This document shows, piece by piece, positions 43,085-51,223 of a DNA stretch of 64,000 nt. Each line of letters opens with the position of its first letter. Within the stretch, counting starts at the first letter, position 1. Source of the stretch: Planctomycetaceae bacterium (GTDB lineage: Bacteria > Planctomycetota > UBA1135 > GCA-002686595). The translations under genes and the position numbers were made by a program. The DNA lies in contig WGMC01000026.1 in NCBI GenBank assembly GCA_016125265.1, forward strand, positions 51,524 to 115,523. Direction: 5' to 3'. The notes under the pieces were generated by a model. It saw nothing but the letters and a program-made list of their open reading frames with translations, was not told the origin of the DNA and did no database searches.

Positions 43085-44734
43085 ATGTTTCCGCGACCCC
43101 ATTTCCGGGGGCTGCTGCTCGCAGCCCTCTTCCTCGGCCCGCTGCCCGCGGCGGTGGCGCTCGAACCCCAGGACGCGATGCCGCCCGCCGCGGAAGCACC
43201 GCTCGAGCTGGTGGCCCTCGAGGAACTGCTCGAGCCAATCCGCGCCCGGCACAACCTGCCCGCCCTGGGCGGTGTGATCTTCCGCAGCAATGGCCCGATG
43301 GCCGTCGGCGTCACGGGCCTGCGCCGGGTGCGCGACGAAACGCGCGCCACCCGCGACGACCTGTGGCACATCGGTTCGTGCGGCAAGTCGATGACGGCCA
43401 CGCTGGTCGCGGTGCTGGCCGCCAAGGATCGTGTGAGCATGGAGCTCACCCTCGGCGAGGTGTTCGCCGAGGACGTGCCCGACATGCACGAGGACTGGCG
43501 CGGCGTGACGCTGCAGCAGCTCCTCGCCCACCGCGGCGGCGCGCCGAGCAATCCGGATCCGGCCCTTTGGGTGCGGCTGTGGGCCTCGAAGGGCGGTCCA
43601 CGCGAACAGCGCATGCTGCTGGTCACCAGCGTGTTGGCCCAGGCGCCCGAAACGCCGCCGGGCACGGCGTTCCTCTACTCGAACGCGGGGTACGCGCTGG
43701 TCGGCGCGGCGCTCGAACGCCGCCTCGGTCTCCCGTTCGAGCAGCTCATCACCGAAGAGTTGTTCGTGCCCCTCGGTCTCAACAGCGCCGGTTTCGGCGC
43801 GCCCGGGAACCTGGAGAACCTGGACCAGCCCCGCGGCCACCGCGGCACCGAGCGCGAGCCCGTCGCCGTCGAGCCCGACATGCGCGCGGACAATCCGCCG
43901 GCGCTGACCCCGGCGGGCCGTGTGCACCTGTCGCTGCTCGATTGGAGCCGCTACTTGTCGGCGCACCTCGGCGGTCGCCGCGGTTTGGTGTCCCTCCTGC
44001 CCCGCGAGGGATTCGAGCGACTGCACCGCCCGCTCGCGGGCCAGGACTACGCGTTGGGTTGGAGCCGGGCCGAGCGTCCCTGGGGCGGCGGTCGGGTGCT
44101 GACACACTCCGGCAGCAACACCATGTGGTACGCGGTGACGTGGCTCGCGCCGACCCGCGACTTCGGGGTGGCGGTGGTCACCAATGCCGCGTTCGCCAGC
44201 ACGCAGGCCGCCTGCGACGACGCGATCCTCAGCCTGATCCAGCGTTTCGAGGCCCTGGCCGGCAACGAGCCGCCCCCGGGAGGCCCCCTCCCGACCCCGG
44301 CGGCCGCGCCGCAGCCCGCACCGGAACCGCAGCCCGAGCCCACTCCCGAGCCCACTCCCGAGCCCACTCCCGAGCCCACTCCCGAGCCCGTCCCGCCTCC
44401 GGAGCCCGAGCCGACCCCGGAGCCGACCCCGGAGCCGACCCCGGAGCCAGTTCCCGAGCCGACGCCCGAGCCGGAACCGGTGCCGGAACCCCCGCCGGAA
44501 CCGGCTCCGACCCCGGAGCCTGATCCCGCCCCGACACCGGAGCCAACCCCCGAGCCAACTCCCGAGCCAACTCCCGAGCCAACTCCCGAGCCAACTCCCG
44601 AGCCAACTCCCGAGCCAACTCCCGAACCGACTCCCGAACCGACTCCCGAACCGACTCCCGAGCCGAACCCGGAGCCCGCCCCGACGCCCCCTCTCAGGCT
44701 CGTCGGAACTCCAGCAGCTCCAGCTCCAGCGTGA
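43085..44734 (+). CDS. Exported serine beta-lactamase-like hydrolase with Pro-Glu-Thr tail (549 aa)
   Basis: Signal peptide ([20 protein letters not shown]), then a class C beta-lactamase/esterase domain at about 40-390: SCGK in [12 protein letters not shown] is the S-x-x-K nucleophile, YSNAGY the Y-x-N motif and THSGSN the third box. Family members act on D-amino peptides, esters or beta-lactams; this one has no clear sub-family. From about residue 395 the protein is Pro-Glu-Pro-Thr repeats for some 140 residues, probably a wall-spanning or spacer stalk. The last 41 bases overlap the 3' end of the rlmA-like gene on the other strand. Confidence 0.88.
   Translation: MFPRPHFRGLLLAALFLGPLPAAVALEPQDAMPPAAEAPLELVALEELLEPIRARHNLPALGGVIFRSNGPMAVGVTGLRRVRDETRATRDDLWHIGSCGKSMTATLVAVLAAKDRVSMELTLGEVFAEDVPDMHEDWRGVTLQQLLAHRGGAPSNPDPALWVRLWASKGGPREQRMLLVTSVLAQAPETPPGTAFLYSNAGYALVGAALERRLGLPFEQLITEELFVPLGLNSAGFGAPGNLENLDQPRGHRGTEREPVAVEPDMRADNPPALTPAGRVHLSLLDWSRYLSAHLGGRRGLVSLLPREGFERLHRPLAGQDYALGWSRAERPWGGGRVLTHSGSNTMWYAVTWLAPTRDFGVAVVTNAAFASTQAACDDAILSLIQRFEALAGNEPPPGGPLPTPAAAPQPAPEPQPEPTPEPTPEPTPEPTPEPVPPPEPEPTPEPTPEPTPEPVPEPTPEPEPVPEPPPEPAPTPEPDPAPTPEPTPEPTPEPTPEPTPEPTPEPTPEPTPEPTPEPTPEPTPEPNPEPAPTPPLRLVGTPAAPAPA
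44337..44664 (+). repeat. 12-base minisatellite encoding PEPT repeats
   Basis: Units of the GAGCCAACTCCC type (variants GAGCCCACTCCC, GAGCCGACCCCG, GAACCGACTCCC) occur in two nearly uniform blocks, 44337-44390 and about 44538-44664, with diverged units between. Uniform blocks suggest recent slippage, so tail length may vary between strains. Confidence 0.8.
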
Positions 44735-45545
44735 CTTCGAGCTCGCCGAGCGCCTGGGCACGCTCCGCCTCGGCGCGCCGCCCGCCGCGGTAACTCGCGA
44801 GCAGCAGGTCCCCGAGCGCCTCCCGGTCCAGCGCGTGGCGCTCGACCAACCGCCGCCGTCCGACCAGTTCCATCGGGCCGGCAAACGCCGCTGCCGCCCG
44901 GTCGCCGCGCGGCAGCTCGCGCCCGTCCCCCTGCACGGCCTCGCGCAGCTCCGCCAGGTCGCCGGGCCCGGGAACGGCCAGCAACAGCACCCCGCCCGGC
45001 GCCAGCACACGCGCGAATTCCGCCGGCGCCTTAGGCCCCGCCACACTCACCAACACGTCGACGGCGCCGTCGAGGAAGGGCAGGCGCCGGTCCGCGTTGG
45101 CCACCAGGAAGAGCCCGGGCCCGCCCAACTTGGCGGCACGGTCCGCGGCGGTCGCCGAGAGGTCCAAACCGGCGCACCAGCCCTCCTCCGCCAACTCGCG
45201 CGCGATCCGGTCCAAGAGGGCCCCGACCCCGCACCCGACTTCCAGAACGCGGGCCGGGCGCCGCGGGGCGGCCCGCGCCGCCCGGACCGCTCGCTCCGCC
45301 AGGACCGCGAGGTGCCCCTCGCCAACGCCGCGGTCGAGCAGCCTCGCGCGGGCGCGGGTCGCCTCGGGCCGGTCGCCGGCGGCCAGGGAGCGCCGGTCCC
45401 CGGGCTGCAGCAGGTTGGTGTACCCCGAGCGGGCCCGGTCGAAGCCGTGGCCCTCGGGGCAGACCCAACGCCTGCTCTCGCAAGCCAGGGGCTTCCCGCA
45501 GCCCTTCACGGGGCAGGCGAGCACCGAAGGTGCACTTTCGAACAT
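44694..45545 (-). CDS. RlmA-like 23S rRNA guanine-N1 methyltransferase (283 aa)
   Basis: An N-terminal zinc-binding region [20 protein letters not shown] with further [18 protein letters not shown] gives the four-Cys/His pattern specific to RlmA/TlrB enzymes, which methylate G745 or G748 of 23S rRNA. A SAM domain follows ([34 protein letters not shown]). TlrB-like members give tylosin resistance; which nucleotide is modified here cannot be told. ATG 45545 starts just before the zinc site. Confidence 0.85.
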   Translation of the reverse strand: MFESAPSVLACPVKGCGKPLACESRRWVCPEGHGFDRARSGYTNLLQPGDRRSLAAGDRPEATRARARLLDRGVGEGHLAVLAERAVRAARAAPRRPARVLEVGCGVGALLDRIARELAEEGWCAGLDLSATAADRAAKLGGPGLFLVANADRRLPFLDGAVDVLVSVAGPKAPAEFARVLAPGGVLLLAVPGPGDLAELREAVQGDGRELPRGDRAAAAFAGPMELVGRRRLVERHALDREALGDLLLASYRGGRRAEAERAQALGELEVTLELELLEFRRA

Positions 45546-45746
45546 GGGCGACCAGAGTGCGCCGGGAGCGGTGCGGCGCGCAAGGGCGGGGTCCGGGCGG
45601 GAATCCCGGGGCGACTCTGTCGCAGGAGCTCCCCGGCCCCGTACCCTCAAGGACCCCCCCTGGGTCGACGCCCGACGTCTGCCCGCGCCTCTGCCACTCA
45701 CGCAAGTCGTTGCCGCGGCGCAATCGCAACACCCACACCCACGACC

Positions 45747-46751
45747 ATGCGCACACTCCTGAGCTCCCTCACGCTTGCCGCCTTCGCCGCCCTGCCCGCC
45801 TACGCGGGCGACGACGTCGCGTGGTTCGCCGACTACGACAAGGCCCTTGCGCACGCGCGCGAGTCCAAGAAGGACCTGCTGGTCGAGTTCACCGGCTCCG
45901 ACTGGTGCCCGCCCTGCAAGCAGCTCTACAAGAACGTCTTCTCCAAGGCCGAGTTCGCTCCCGCCGTCGAGGGTAACTTCGTGCTGGTGAAGCTCGACTT
46001 CCCGCGCTCGCCCGACGTGATCGCGAAGGTGCCGAACCCCGAGCGCAACAAGGAGCTGCAGGGCGAGTTCGAAGTCGAAGGTTTCCCGTCGGTCTTCCTG
46101 ATGACCCACGACGGCGACATCTACTCGAAGAGCGTCGGCTACAGCGGCATGGACATGACCGAGTACGTCGCGTTCCTCGAGACCCAGCGCACCACCGTGC
46201 GCCCCCTGGCGATCGAGTCGAAGACCCTCCTCGCGAACTTCGAAACCGCCGAGGGCGACGCGCGCCTCGCCTTCGTCGTGCCCGCCCGCGAGCTGATGAT
46301 GAAGGTCGGCGACAGCCCGCTCGCCGCCCGCGTGGCGCCGATCGTGCGAGCCGGCATGGAGTCGGACCCCAAGGACGAAAAGGGCCACCTGTCCGCCGGC
46401 ATCCTGGCGCTCCTGAAGAGCGAACTCGCCAACGACGAGGAAGCCGAAGCCGCGAAGACGCTCGACGCCGACAACAAGAAGGGCCTCTTCGAGTTGGTCG
46501 TGCTGCGCCAGATGAAGTCCGTGCGCGACGACGACATGGCGATTGCCGCCCTGGACGCCCTCGACAACCTGCTGTCCGCCGGTGAGCTCAGCGCGGAGCG
46601 CGCCAAGGAAATGCTCAGCACCGCGTTGACCTGGAGCGCGAACTACCTGGACGACAAACCCCGCGCCGAGGGGTACGCGGAACGCCTGCGCAAGCTGTTC
46701 CCCGACGACGCCGAAGTGGCGGACATGATCGAACAGGCCCTCAACGGCTGA
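45747..46751 (+). CDS. Exported thioredoxin-fold protein (334 aa)
   Basis: Signal peptide MRTLLSSLTLAAFAALPAYA, then a thioredoxin-like domain with active site SDWCPPCKQLY, cis-Pro in EVEGFPSVFLM. The remaining 180 residues are helical (LLKSELANDEEAEAAKTLDA, ALDALDNLLSAGELSAERAK), possibly repeats that bind a partner. It should act in the periplasm as a thiol oxidoreductase, perhaps for cytochrome or cupredoxin maturation. A perfect 18-bp stem with TTCG loop follows the stop by about 45 bases. Confidence 0.85.
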   Translation: MRTLLSSLTLAAFAALPAYAGDDVAWFADYDKALAHARESKKDLLVEFTGSDWCPPCKQLYKNVFSKAEFAPAVEGNFVLVKLDFPRSPDVIAKVPNPERNKELQGEFEVEGFPSVFLMTHDGDIYSKSVGYSGMDMTEYVAFLETQRTTVRPLAIESKTLLANFETAEGDARLAFVVPARELMMKVGDSPLAARVAPIVRAGMESDPKDEKGHLSAGILALLKSELANDEEAEAAKTLDADNKKGLFELVVLRQMKSVRDDDMAIAALDALDNLLSAGELSAERAKEMLSTALTWSANYLDDKPRAEGYAERLRKLFPDDAEVADMIEQALNG

Positions 46752-46796
46752 TTTCGAGGGGCTGGCGCCGCCGCCAGTCTCTGTGCATCGCACCCT

Positions 46797-46836
46797 GCGG
46801 GCGCCCCCGCGCGATTCGTCGCGCGGGGGCGCCCGC
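46797..46836 (+). terminator. 18-bp perfect stem with TTCG tetraloop
   Basis: GCGGGCGCCCCCGCGCGA at 46797-46814 pairs fully with 46819-46836 around TTCG. It is one of the most stable hairpins in the window and sits after the thioredoxin gene. There is no T-run, so it may be a factor-dependent or processing-type 3' end. Confidence 0.65.
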
Positions 46837-46961
46837 GTGCGTTGGTGGCCCCGTGTGTTGGAGGCCCCGTGCGTTGGCAGTGCGCCGCGGCCCAGCGCGC
46901 GCGCAAAGCCCCTGTTATCCTTCGGGTCCCCCCTCGCCACCCCGCCCCCAGGAGATCCGAC

Positions 46962-48212
46962 ATGCTCGCCAGCGCATGCCTCGCCGTCCTCGCCCTCGCA
47001 CTGCCCCCGGCCACCCCCGCGCAGACCACCTGGACCGTCGCCGCCGACGGCAGCGGTGACTTCCTCGAGATCCAACCGGCCATCGACGTCGCCGCGGACG
47101 GCGACCGCGTGGTGGTGAAGGCCGGCAGCTACGCGCCGTTCCTCGCCGAGAAGCGACTCACGATCGTCGGGCCGGAGTTCCCCGGTTTCGTGCCGACCGC
47201 GCAGGTCAACGGCGCGAGCACGGTGCGCAACACCGACGGGTTCACGTTGGCCGGGTTGGTGCTCGGGAGCCTCGTCCTGAGCGACATCGAGGGGACCGTG
47301 ACGATCGACGAGTGCCGCCTGACGGCCGCGTCGCTCGCCGGTGTCAACCAACCGACCCTGGATGCCGTCCGCGTCGACGGCTTGCTCCTGTCGCGCACCA
47401 CCGTGAACGGGCCCAGCGGGAACTTTGGGTTCAATCCGGTGAATGCCGCCGGCAGGGCGGCACGCGTGCGCGACGGCGCGCTCGTGGTCCAGGCCTCGAC
47501 CCTGGTCGGCGGCGCTGGGAACGACCCTTTCGACTGCGACGGGGCCTCGAGCGCTGGCGGTACCGCCCTCGAGCTCCGCTTCGCCGACGCGAGCATCGTC
47601 GGATCCGTGTTGCGCGGCGGGAACGGCGGGGTGGTGTGCTGCCTCTGCGCCTGCTGCTTCGACGAGGCGGACGGCATTCCGCTGCGCACGTTGGGGAGCC
47701 GCGTGCTGTTCCTCGGTGGTGTGCAACTCGAGCAGTCGCCGGGTGATTCCGGCTTGGGCTCGCTCGTCGACGCGACGGACACGGAACTGATCTGGTCGAC
47801 CACCAACCCGCCGAGCGACGTGGTGCTGAGCGGTACCTCCAGCTTCACCGCCACATCGGGCGGTGTCTGGCTCACCATTCCGGGCTCCGACACACCCGGC
47901 CAAACGCGTTCGGTGCGCGTCGAAGCACCGGCCGGCGCCCTTGGACTCCTGATCCTCGGCAGCGCCGCGGCGCCGGGCGCGCTGACGGGTTTTGCGCCGG
48001 ACCTCTGGATCTCGGGCGGTGCGCCGCTCTTCCTCGTGCCGATCGTCGGCACGGGTGTGTCGAGTCCCGTACTCGACCTGACCCTGCCCACGGCGCCGAC
48101 TTTGGTGGGCACCCAGTTCCAGTGCCAGGCCGCGTTCCCGACGGTCGTCAGCCCGTTGGACGGGGGTTCGGGCTCGCTCAGCAATCCCGCGCCGCTCGTG
48201 CTGCGCTTCTGA
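46962..48212 (+). CDS. Secreted beta-helix-like protein with shared C-terminal module (416 aa)
   Basis: ATG 46962 has a good ribosome-binding site (AGGAG, 7 bases upstream) and a TATCCT box at 46916-46921. A signal peptide leads to WTVAADGSGDFLEIQPAIDV, the start of pectin-methylesterase/DUF1565-type beta-helices, and then repeated short strands. An odd Cys cluster VVCCLCACCFDEADG lies near residue 230. The end (TLVGTQFQCQAAFP...SLSNPAPLVLRF) resembles the C-termini of the proteins near 7218, 32969 and 55985. No catalytic residues are identified. Confidence 0.7.
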   Translation: MLASACLAVLALALPPATPAQTTWTVAADGSGDFLEIQPAIDVAADGDRVVVKAGSYAPFLAEKRLTIVGPEFPGFVPTAQVNGASTVRNTDGFTLAGLVLGSLVLSDIEGTVTIDECRLTAASLAGVNQPTLDAVRVDGLLLSRTTVNGPSGNFGFNPVNAAGRAARVRDGALVVQASTLVGGAGNDPFDCDGASSAGGTALELRFADASIVGSVLRGGNGGVVCCLCACCFDEADGIPLRTLGSRVLFLGGVQLEQSPGDSGLGSLVDATDTELIWSTTNPPSDVVLSGTSSFTATSGGVWLTIPGSDTPGQTRSVRVEAPAGALGLLILGSAAAPGALTGFAPDLWISGGAPLFLVPIVGTGVSSPVLDLTLPTAPTLVGTQFQCQAAFPTVVSPLDGGSGSLSNPAPLVLRF

Positions 48213-48309
48213 CCGCGCGGAGGGTGAGGCCGTCGTAGCGCCACGATCCGGTCGCGGTCGGTCCAAGCGCGCGGGAGCGCCGCAACGGCGTCGCCGCCGC
48301 ATCACTGCG

Positions 48310-48409
48310 CCATCGCGACCGCGGGGTGGGCCATCGCGACCGCGGGTGGGCCATCGCGACCGCGGGTGGGCCATCGCGACCGCGGGTGGGCCATCGCGAA
48401 CGCGGGTGG
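48310..48409. repeat. Five tandem 20-base repeats
   Basis: The unit CCATCGCGACCGCGGGTGGG occurs five times head to tail; the first has one extra G and the last is diverged. It lies just beyond the 3' end of the minus-strand tRNA-Pro gene. There are no spacers, so it is not a CRISPR array. Confidence 0.85.
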
Positions 48410-48464
48410 ATCCATCCGGGCGATGGGGCTCCCACTGGGGGAGGCTCTCGCACTCGCGGATAGA

Positions 48465-48542
<78 letters not shown>

Positions 48543-48684
48543 ACCGAAGGGCGGATGTTGTAGCGGCTGGTGGGCCGTCCGTCAAACGGCCGCGAAGGCC
48601 GCGCATGCGGTGCGCCAGCGCTCGAACGGCGGTTCGGCGCGGGTGGCGCTTGAGGGCCCCCGCCGCGGGGACGACAATGGCGCC

Positions 48685-49017
48685 ATGCCGCGGATGAACC
48701 GACGCCTGGGTCCCCCGCGGAGCGGCGCCCGCCGGCGGCACCGCACTTGGATGCTCTCCATGGGGTTGGCCAGCCTCGGATGGGGAGCCTGGTGGCTCGA
48801 GTTTGCGGCCCTGCGCTTCTTCCCCGACCACGCGCCCAGCCTTGCCGTCGCCGGGACCCTGGCCGGGGCGTTTGCGGTCGTGGGCACGGTGGCTGCACTG
48901 CTCGCCCTGCGCGGGCGCAACGTCGCCTGGCTCGCCGTCGCGTCGGTGCCCCTGCTCGCCAACTTGTCGCTCTTGGCCGTCCCGTTCCTGCTGCCCGCGG
49001 GCCTCGGAACACGCTGA
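48685..49017 (+). CDS. Small membrane protein (110 aa)
   Basis: A basic N-terminus (MPRMNRRLGPPRSGARRRHR) precedes three hydrophobic segments around MGLASLGWGAWWLEFAALRF, LAVAGTLAGAFAVVGTVAAL and LAVASVPLLANLSLLAVPFL. No motif gives a function. It converges on another small membrane-protein gene with 17 bases between stops. ATG 48685 is preferred to an upstream ATG because it puts the basic leader before the first helix. Confidence 0.55.
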   Translation: MPRMNRRLGPPRSGARRRHRTWMLSMGLASLGWGAWWLEFAALRFFPDHAPSLAVAGTLAGAFAVVGTVAALLALRGRNVAWLAVASVPLLANLSLLAVPFLLPAGLGTR

Positions 49018-49034
49018 GCGGCGGGGGCTTAACT

Positions 49035-49427
49035 TCAGGGTAAGCGCGTGGACGCAAGCAGCATCCACGCACCGGTCGCGGTGGAGAGCAGCGTCAAACC
49101 CAAAACCAAAAACGCGGAGCGCCGGTGCCAGACGATCGCACGCGGGCGGCGGAGCGTCGCAATGCCCGTGAGGAGGGGCAAGAGGTAACAGGCCGTGGTG
49201 AACTTCGCGAGGCCGAGGTGGAAGGGTGTGATCCAGCCCGCCGATTCGAGGTCGTAGAGTCCCCCCAACCGTTTGGCGAAGACGATCGCCATGGCGAGGC
49301 TCGCCAGCGCCGCTGCAACCAATGTGAAGTGAAGTGGTCTGCGCCGCGCAAAACCGCTCCAAGCCACTCCTATGAGCACGAGCACCGTGAGGAGCAGGAA
49401 GAAGGGAAAGCCGATTTGCGGTGACAT
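49035..49427 (-). CDS. Small four-helix membrane protein (130 aa)
   Basis: Four hydrophobic segments: FPFFLLLTVLVLIGVAWSGF, LVAAALASLAMAIVFA, LAKFTTACYLLPLLTGIATL and FLVLGLTLLSTATGAWMLLA. The layout and conserved-looking His residues (PLHFTLV, PFHLGLAK, IVWHRRSA) recall small cytochrome-b561/DUF420-like membrane proteins, but no family can be named. It begins 10 bases after the gpsA stop and may belong to that operon. Confidence 0.6.
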   Translation of the reverse strand: MSPQIGFPFFLLLTVLVLIGVAWSGFARRRPLHFTLVAAALASLAMAIVFAKRLGGLYDLESAGWITPFHLGLAKFTTACYLLPLLTGIATLRRPRAIVWHRRSAFLVLGLTLLSTATGAWMLLASTRLP

Positions 49428-49437
49428 GTTGGTGGAC

Positions 49438-50454
49438 TCAGGCGAATAGGCCGTCCATTTCGGAGGCCGGGGCGCGGGACATGAGGTCACCGACTGCGGA
49501 GCGTGCGTCCTTGCCCTCGAATAGGATCGCGTGGACCTGTTCGGCGATCGGCATGCGTGCGGTGCGCCCCTCGGCCTCGGGCCCGAAGAGGGCCCGCGCG
49601 GTGGTCACACCCTCGGCGACGGCGGTCATGCTGGCGAGCACGGCCTCGAGGGATTCGCCGCGGCCCATGCGCTCGCCGACGGAGCGATTGCGCGAGTGCT
49701 GCGAGAAGCAGGTGGTCACCAAATCGCCGAGCCCCGCCAGCCCGAAGAACGTCTCGGCGCGCGCCCCTTGCAGGGCCCCAAAACGGGCCATTTCGACGAG
49801 GCCGCGGGTCACGAGGGCCGACTTGGCGTTGTCGCCAAGGCCCAACCCGTCGCAGATGCCGGCGGCGAGCGCGATCACGTTCTTGAGCGCACCGGCGAGC
49901 TCGGCGCCCACGGGATCCTCACTGGTGTAGACGCGCATGTTCGCGCCGCCGAAAAGTCGCTGCACGAGGGCGGCGGTCGCAGCGTCCTGACTTGCCGCGA
50001 CCAAGGACGCGGGCAGTCCGCGGGCCACTTCCTCGGCATGGCTCGGCCCCGTCAGCACACACAGGGAACGCTCGCCGATCTCGTCGATCAGGATCTCGGA
50101 GGGCCGCCGCAGCGTTTCGATCTCGAGACCCTTCGTCGCGGTCACGATGGGCGTACGGCCATCGAGGGCATCCTCGAAGCGGCGCGCCACCGAGCGCAGG
50201 TGCTGCGTCGGCACGACGCTGACGACCAACTCGGCGCCCTCGGCCGCCTCGAAGGGATCGGCACAGAGGCGCAGCTCCGCCGGCAGGTCGACGCCGGGCA
50301 AGTAACGCTCGTTGCGGCCGCTCTCGCGCATCTCGTGTGTGCGTTCGGCGAAGGCACTCCAAAGCGTCGTCTTCGCGCCGCCGGCCACGAGTTGCAGAGC
50401 GAGGGCCGTGCCCCACGCACCGTCGCCGATCACAAGCACGTTCGCCGCGTTCAT
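49438..50454 (-). CDS. gpsA: NAD(P)H-dependent glycerol-3-phosphate dehydrogenase (338 aa)
   Basis: Makes sn-glycerol 3-phosphate from dihydroxyacetone phosphate for phospholipid synthesis. The Rossmann motif is VLVIGDGAWGTALALQLV; VTATKGLEIETLRRPSEI and GPSHAEEVARGLPASLVAAS follow, and the catalytic Lys is in AGALKNVIALAAGICDGLGLG. Length is standard. ATG 50454 overlaps the stop of plsY (ATGA), so the two successive enzymes of glycerolipid synthesis are co-translated. Confidence 0.96.
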   Translation of the reverse strand: MNAANVLVIGDGAWGTALALQLVAGGAKTTLWSAFAERTHEMRESGRNERYLPGVDLPAELRLCADPFEAAEGAELVVSVVPTQHLRSVARRFEDALDGRTPIVTATKGLEIETLRRPSEILIDEIGERSLCVLTGPSHAEEVARGLPASLVAASQDAATAALVQRLFGGANMRVYTSEDPVGAELAGALKNVIALAAGICDGLGLGDNAKSALVTRGLVEMARFGALQGARAETFFGLAGLGDLVTTCFSQHSRNRSVGERMGRGESLEAVLASMTAVAEGVTTARALFGPEAEGRTARMPIAEQVHAILFEGKDARSAVGDLMSRAPASEMDGLFA

Positions 50455-51143
50455 TTCGCACTCCCCGCCACGCGGCGTCGACCTGTCTTGGGTTCCGTGC
50501 CCGCGAGGATGCGCCCGACGTTGGCGCGGTGGCGCCACAGCACGAGGGCGGCGAGCGCCGCCGTGCCCCACACCACCTCCCAGCCGTAGCCGCCGGGCCC
50601 CATGCGTTGCCAGGCGACGATGGGGAACGCGATGGCCATGGCCATCGACGCCGCGGAAACCATGCGCAGGGTGAAGAGGCAAAGGAGCCACACCAGCCCG
50701 CCGAACACGAAGATCAGGGGGTCGATGGCGACGATTGCGCCGCAACCCGTGGCGACCGCCTTGCCGCCGCGGAACCCCAGGTACACGGGGAACACGTGGC
50801 CGAGCACCGCCGCCGCGCCACAGAGCACTTCGAGGGATTGGGACGCGGGCGCGAGCTCGCCGAGCGAGTCCCGCGCAGCCGCCGCGAACAGCGCCGGCGC
50901 CACCCACCCCTTGGCGAAGTCGAGGGCAAACGCAAACAGCCCGAGGGGCTTGCCGAGGACACGCATGGCGTTCGTGGCGCCGATATTGCCGCTGCCGTGT
51001 TGGCGCAGGTCGACACCCTTGAGCAGCCGCGCGAGCACCCAGCCGAAGGGCACCGCACCCAGGAGGTACGAGGCCAGGAGCGCCAACCATTCGACGCCCT
51101 GGGGCACATGGAACGGGGTGGCGGCGAGGGTGGCCAACAGCAT
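50451..51143 (-). CDS. plsY: Glycerol-3-phosphate acyltransferase (230 aa)
   Basis: Integral membrane enzyme transferring an acyl group from acyl-phosphate to glycerol 3-phosphate. All three PlsY motifs are visible: the first loop HGSGNIGATNAMRVLG, the second GHVFPVYLGFRGGKAVAT, and a late WRHRANVGRILAGTE. ATG 51143 has a TACGCT -10-like box 7 bases upstream, and its stop overlaps gpsA. Confidence 0.95.
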   Translation of the reverse strand: MLLATLAATPFHVPQGVEWLALLASYLLGAVPFGWVLARLLKGVDLRQHGSGNIGATNAMRVLGKPLGLFAFALDFAKGWVAPALFAAAARDSLGELAPASQSLEVLCGAAAVLGHVFPVYLGFRGGKAVATGCGAIVAIDPLIFVFGGLVWLLCLFTLRMVSAASMAMAIAFPIVAWQRMGPGGYGWEVVWGTAALAALVLWRHRANVGRILAGTEPKTGRRRVAGSAK

Positions 51144-51150
51144 GCGGAAG

Positions 51151-51156
51151 AGCGTA
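51151..51156 (-). promoter_or_regulatory. -10-like box TACGCT, 7 bases before start codon
   Basis: Minus-strand TACGCT ends 7 bases before the plsY ATG at 51143 and would drive plsY-gpsA as a leaderless mRNA. Confidence 0.45.
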
Positions 51157-51223
51157 GCGAACGACGGCTGCCCGCGGCCCCGGGCAAGCTCGCACCCGCC
51201 CTGCAAACGGGTCGCGGCCGGCG

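Noticed and set aside
44229..44618. Antisense ORF of repeated ARELARE units
   Set aside because: Frame-shifted antisense reading of the PEPT minisatellite.
48310..48409. Possible CRISPR array
   Set aside because: The 20-base units abut with no spacers, and no cas gene is present.
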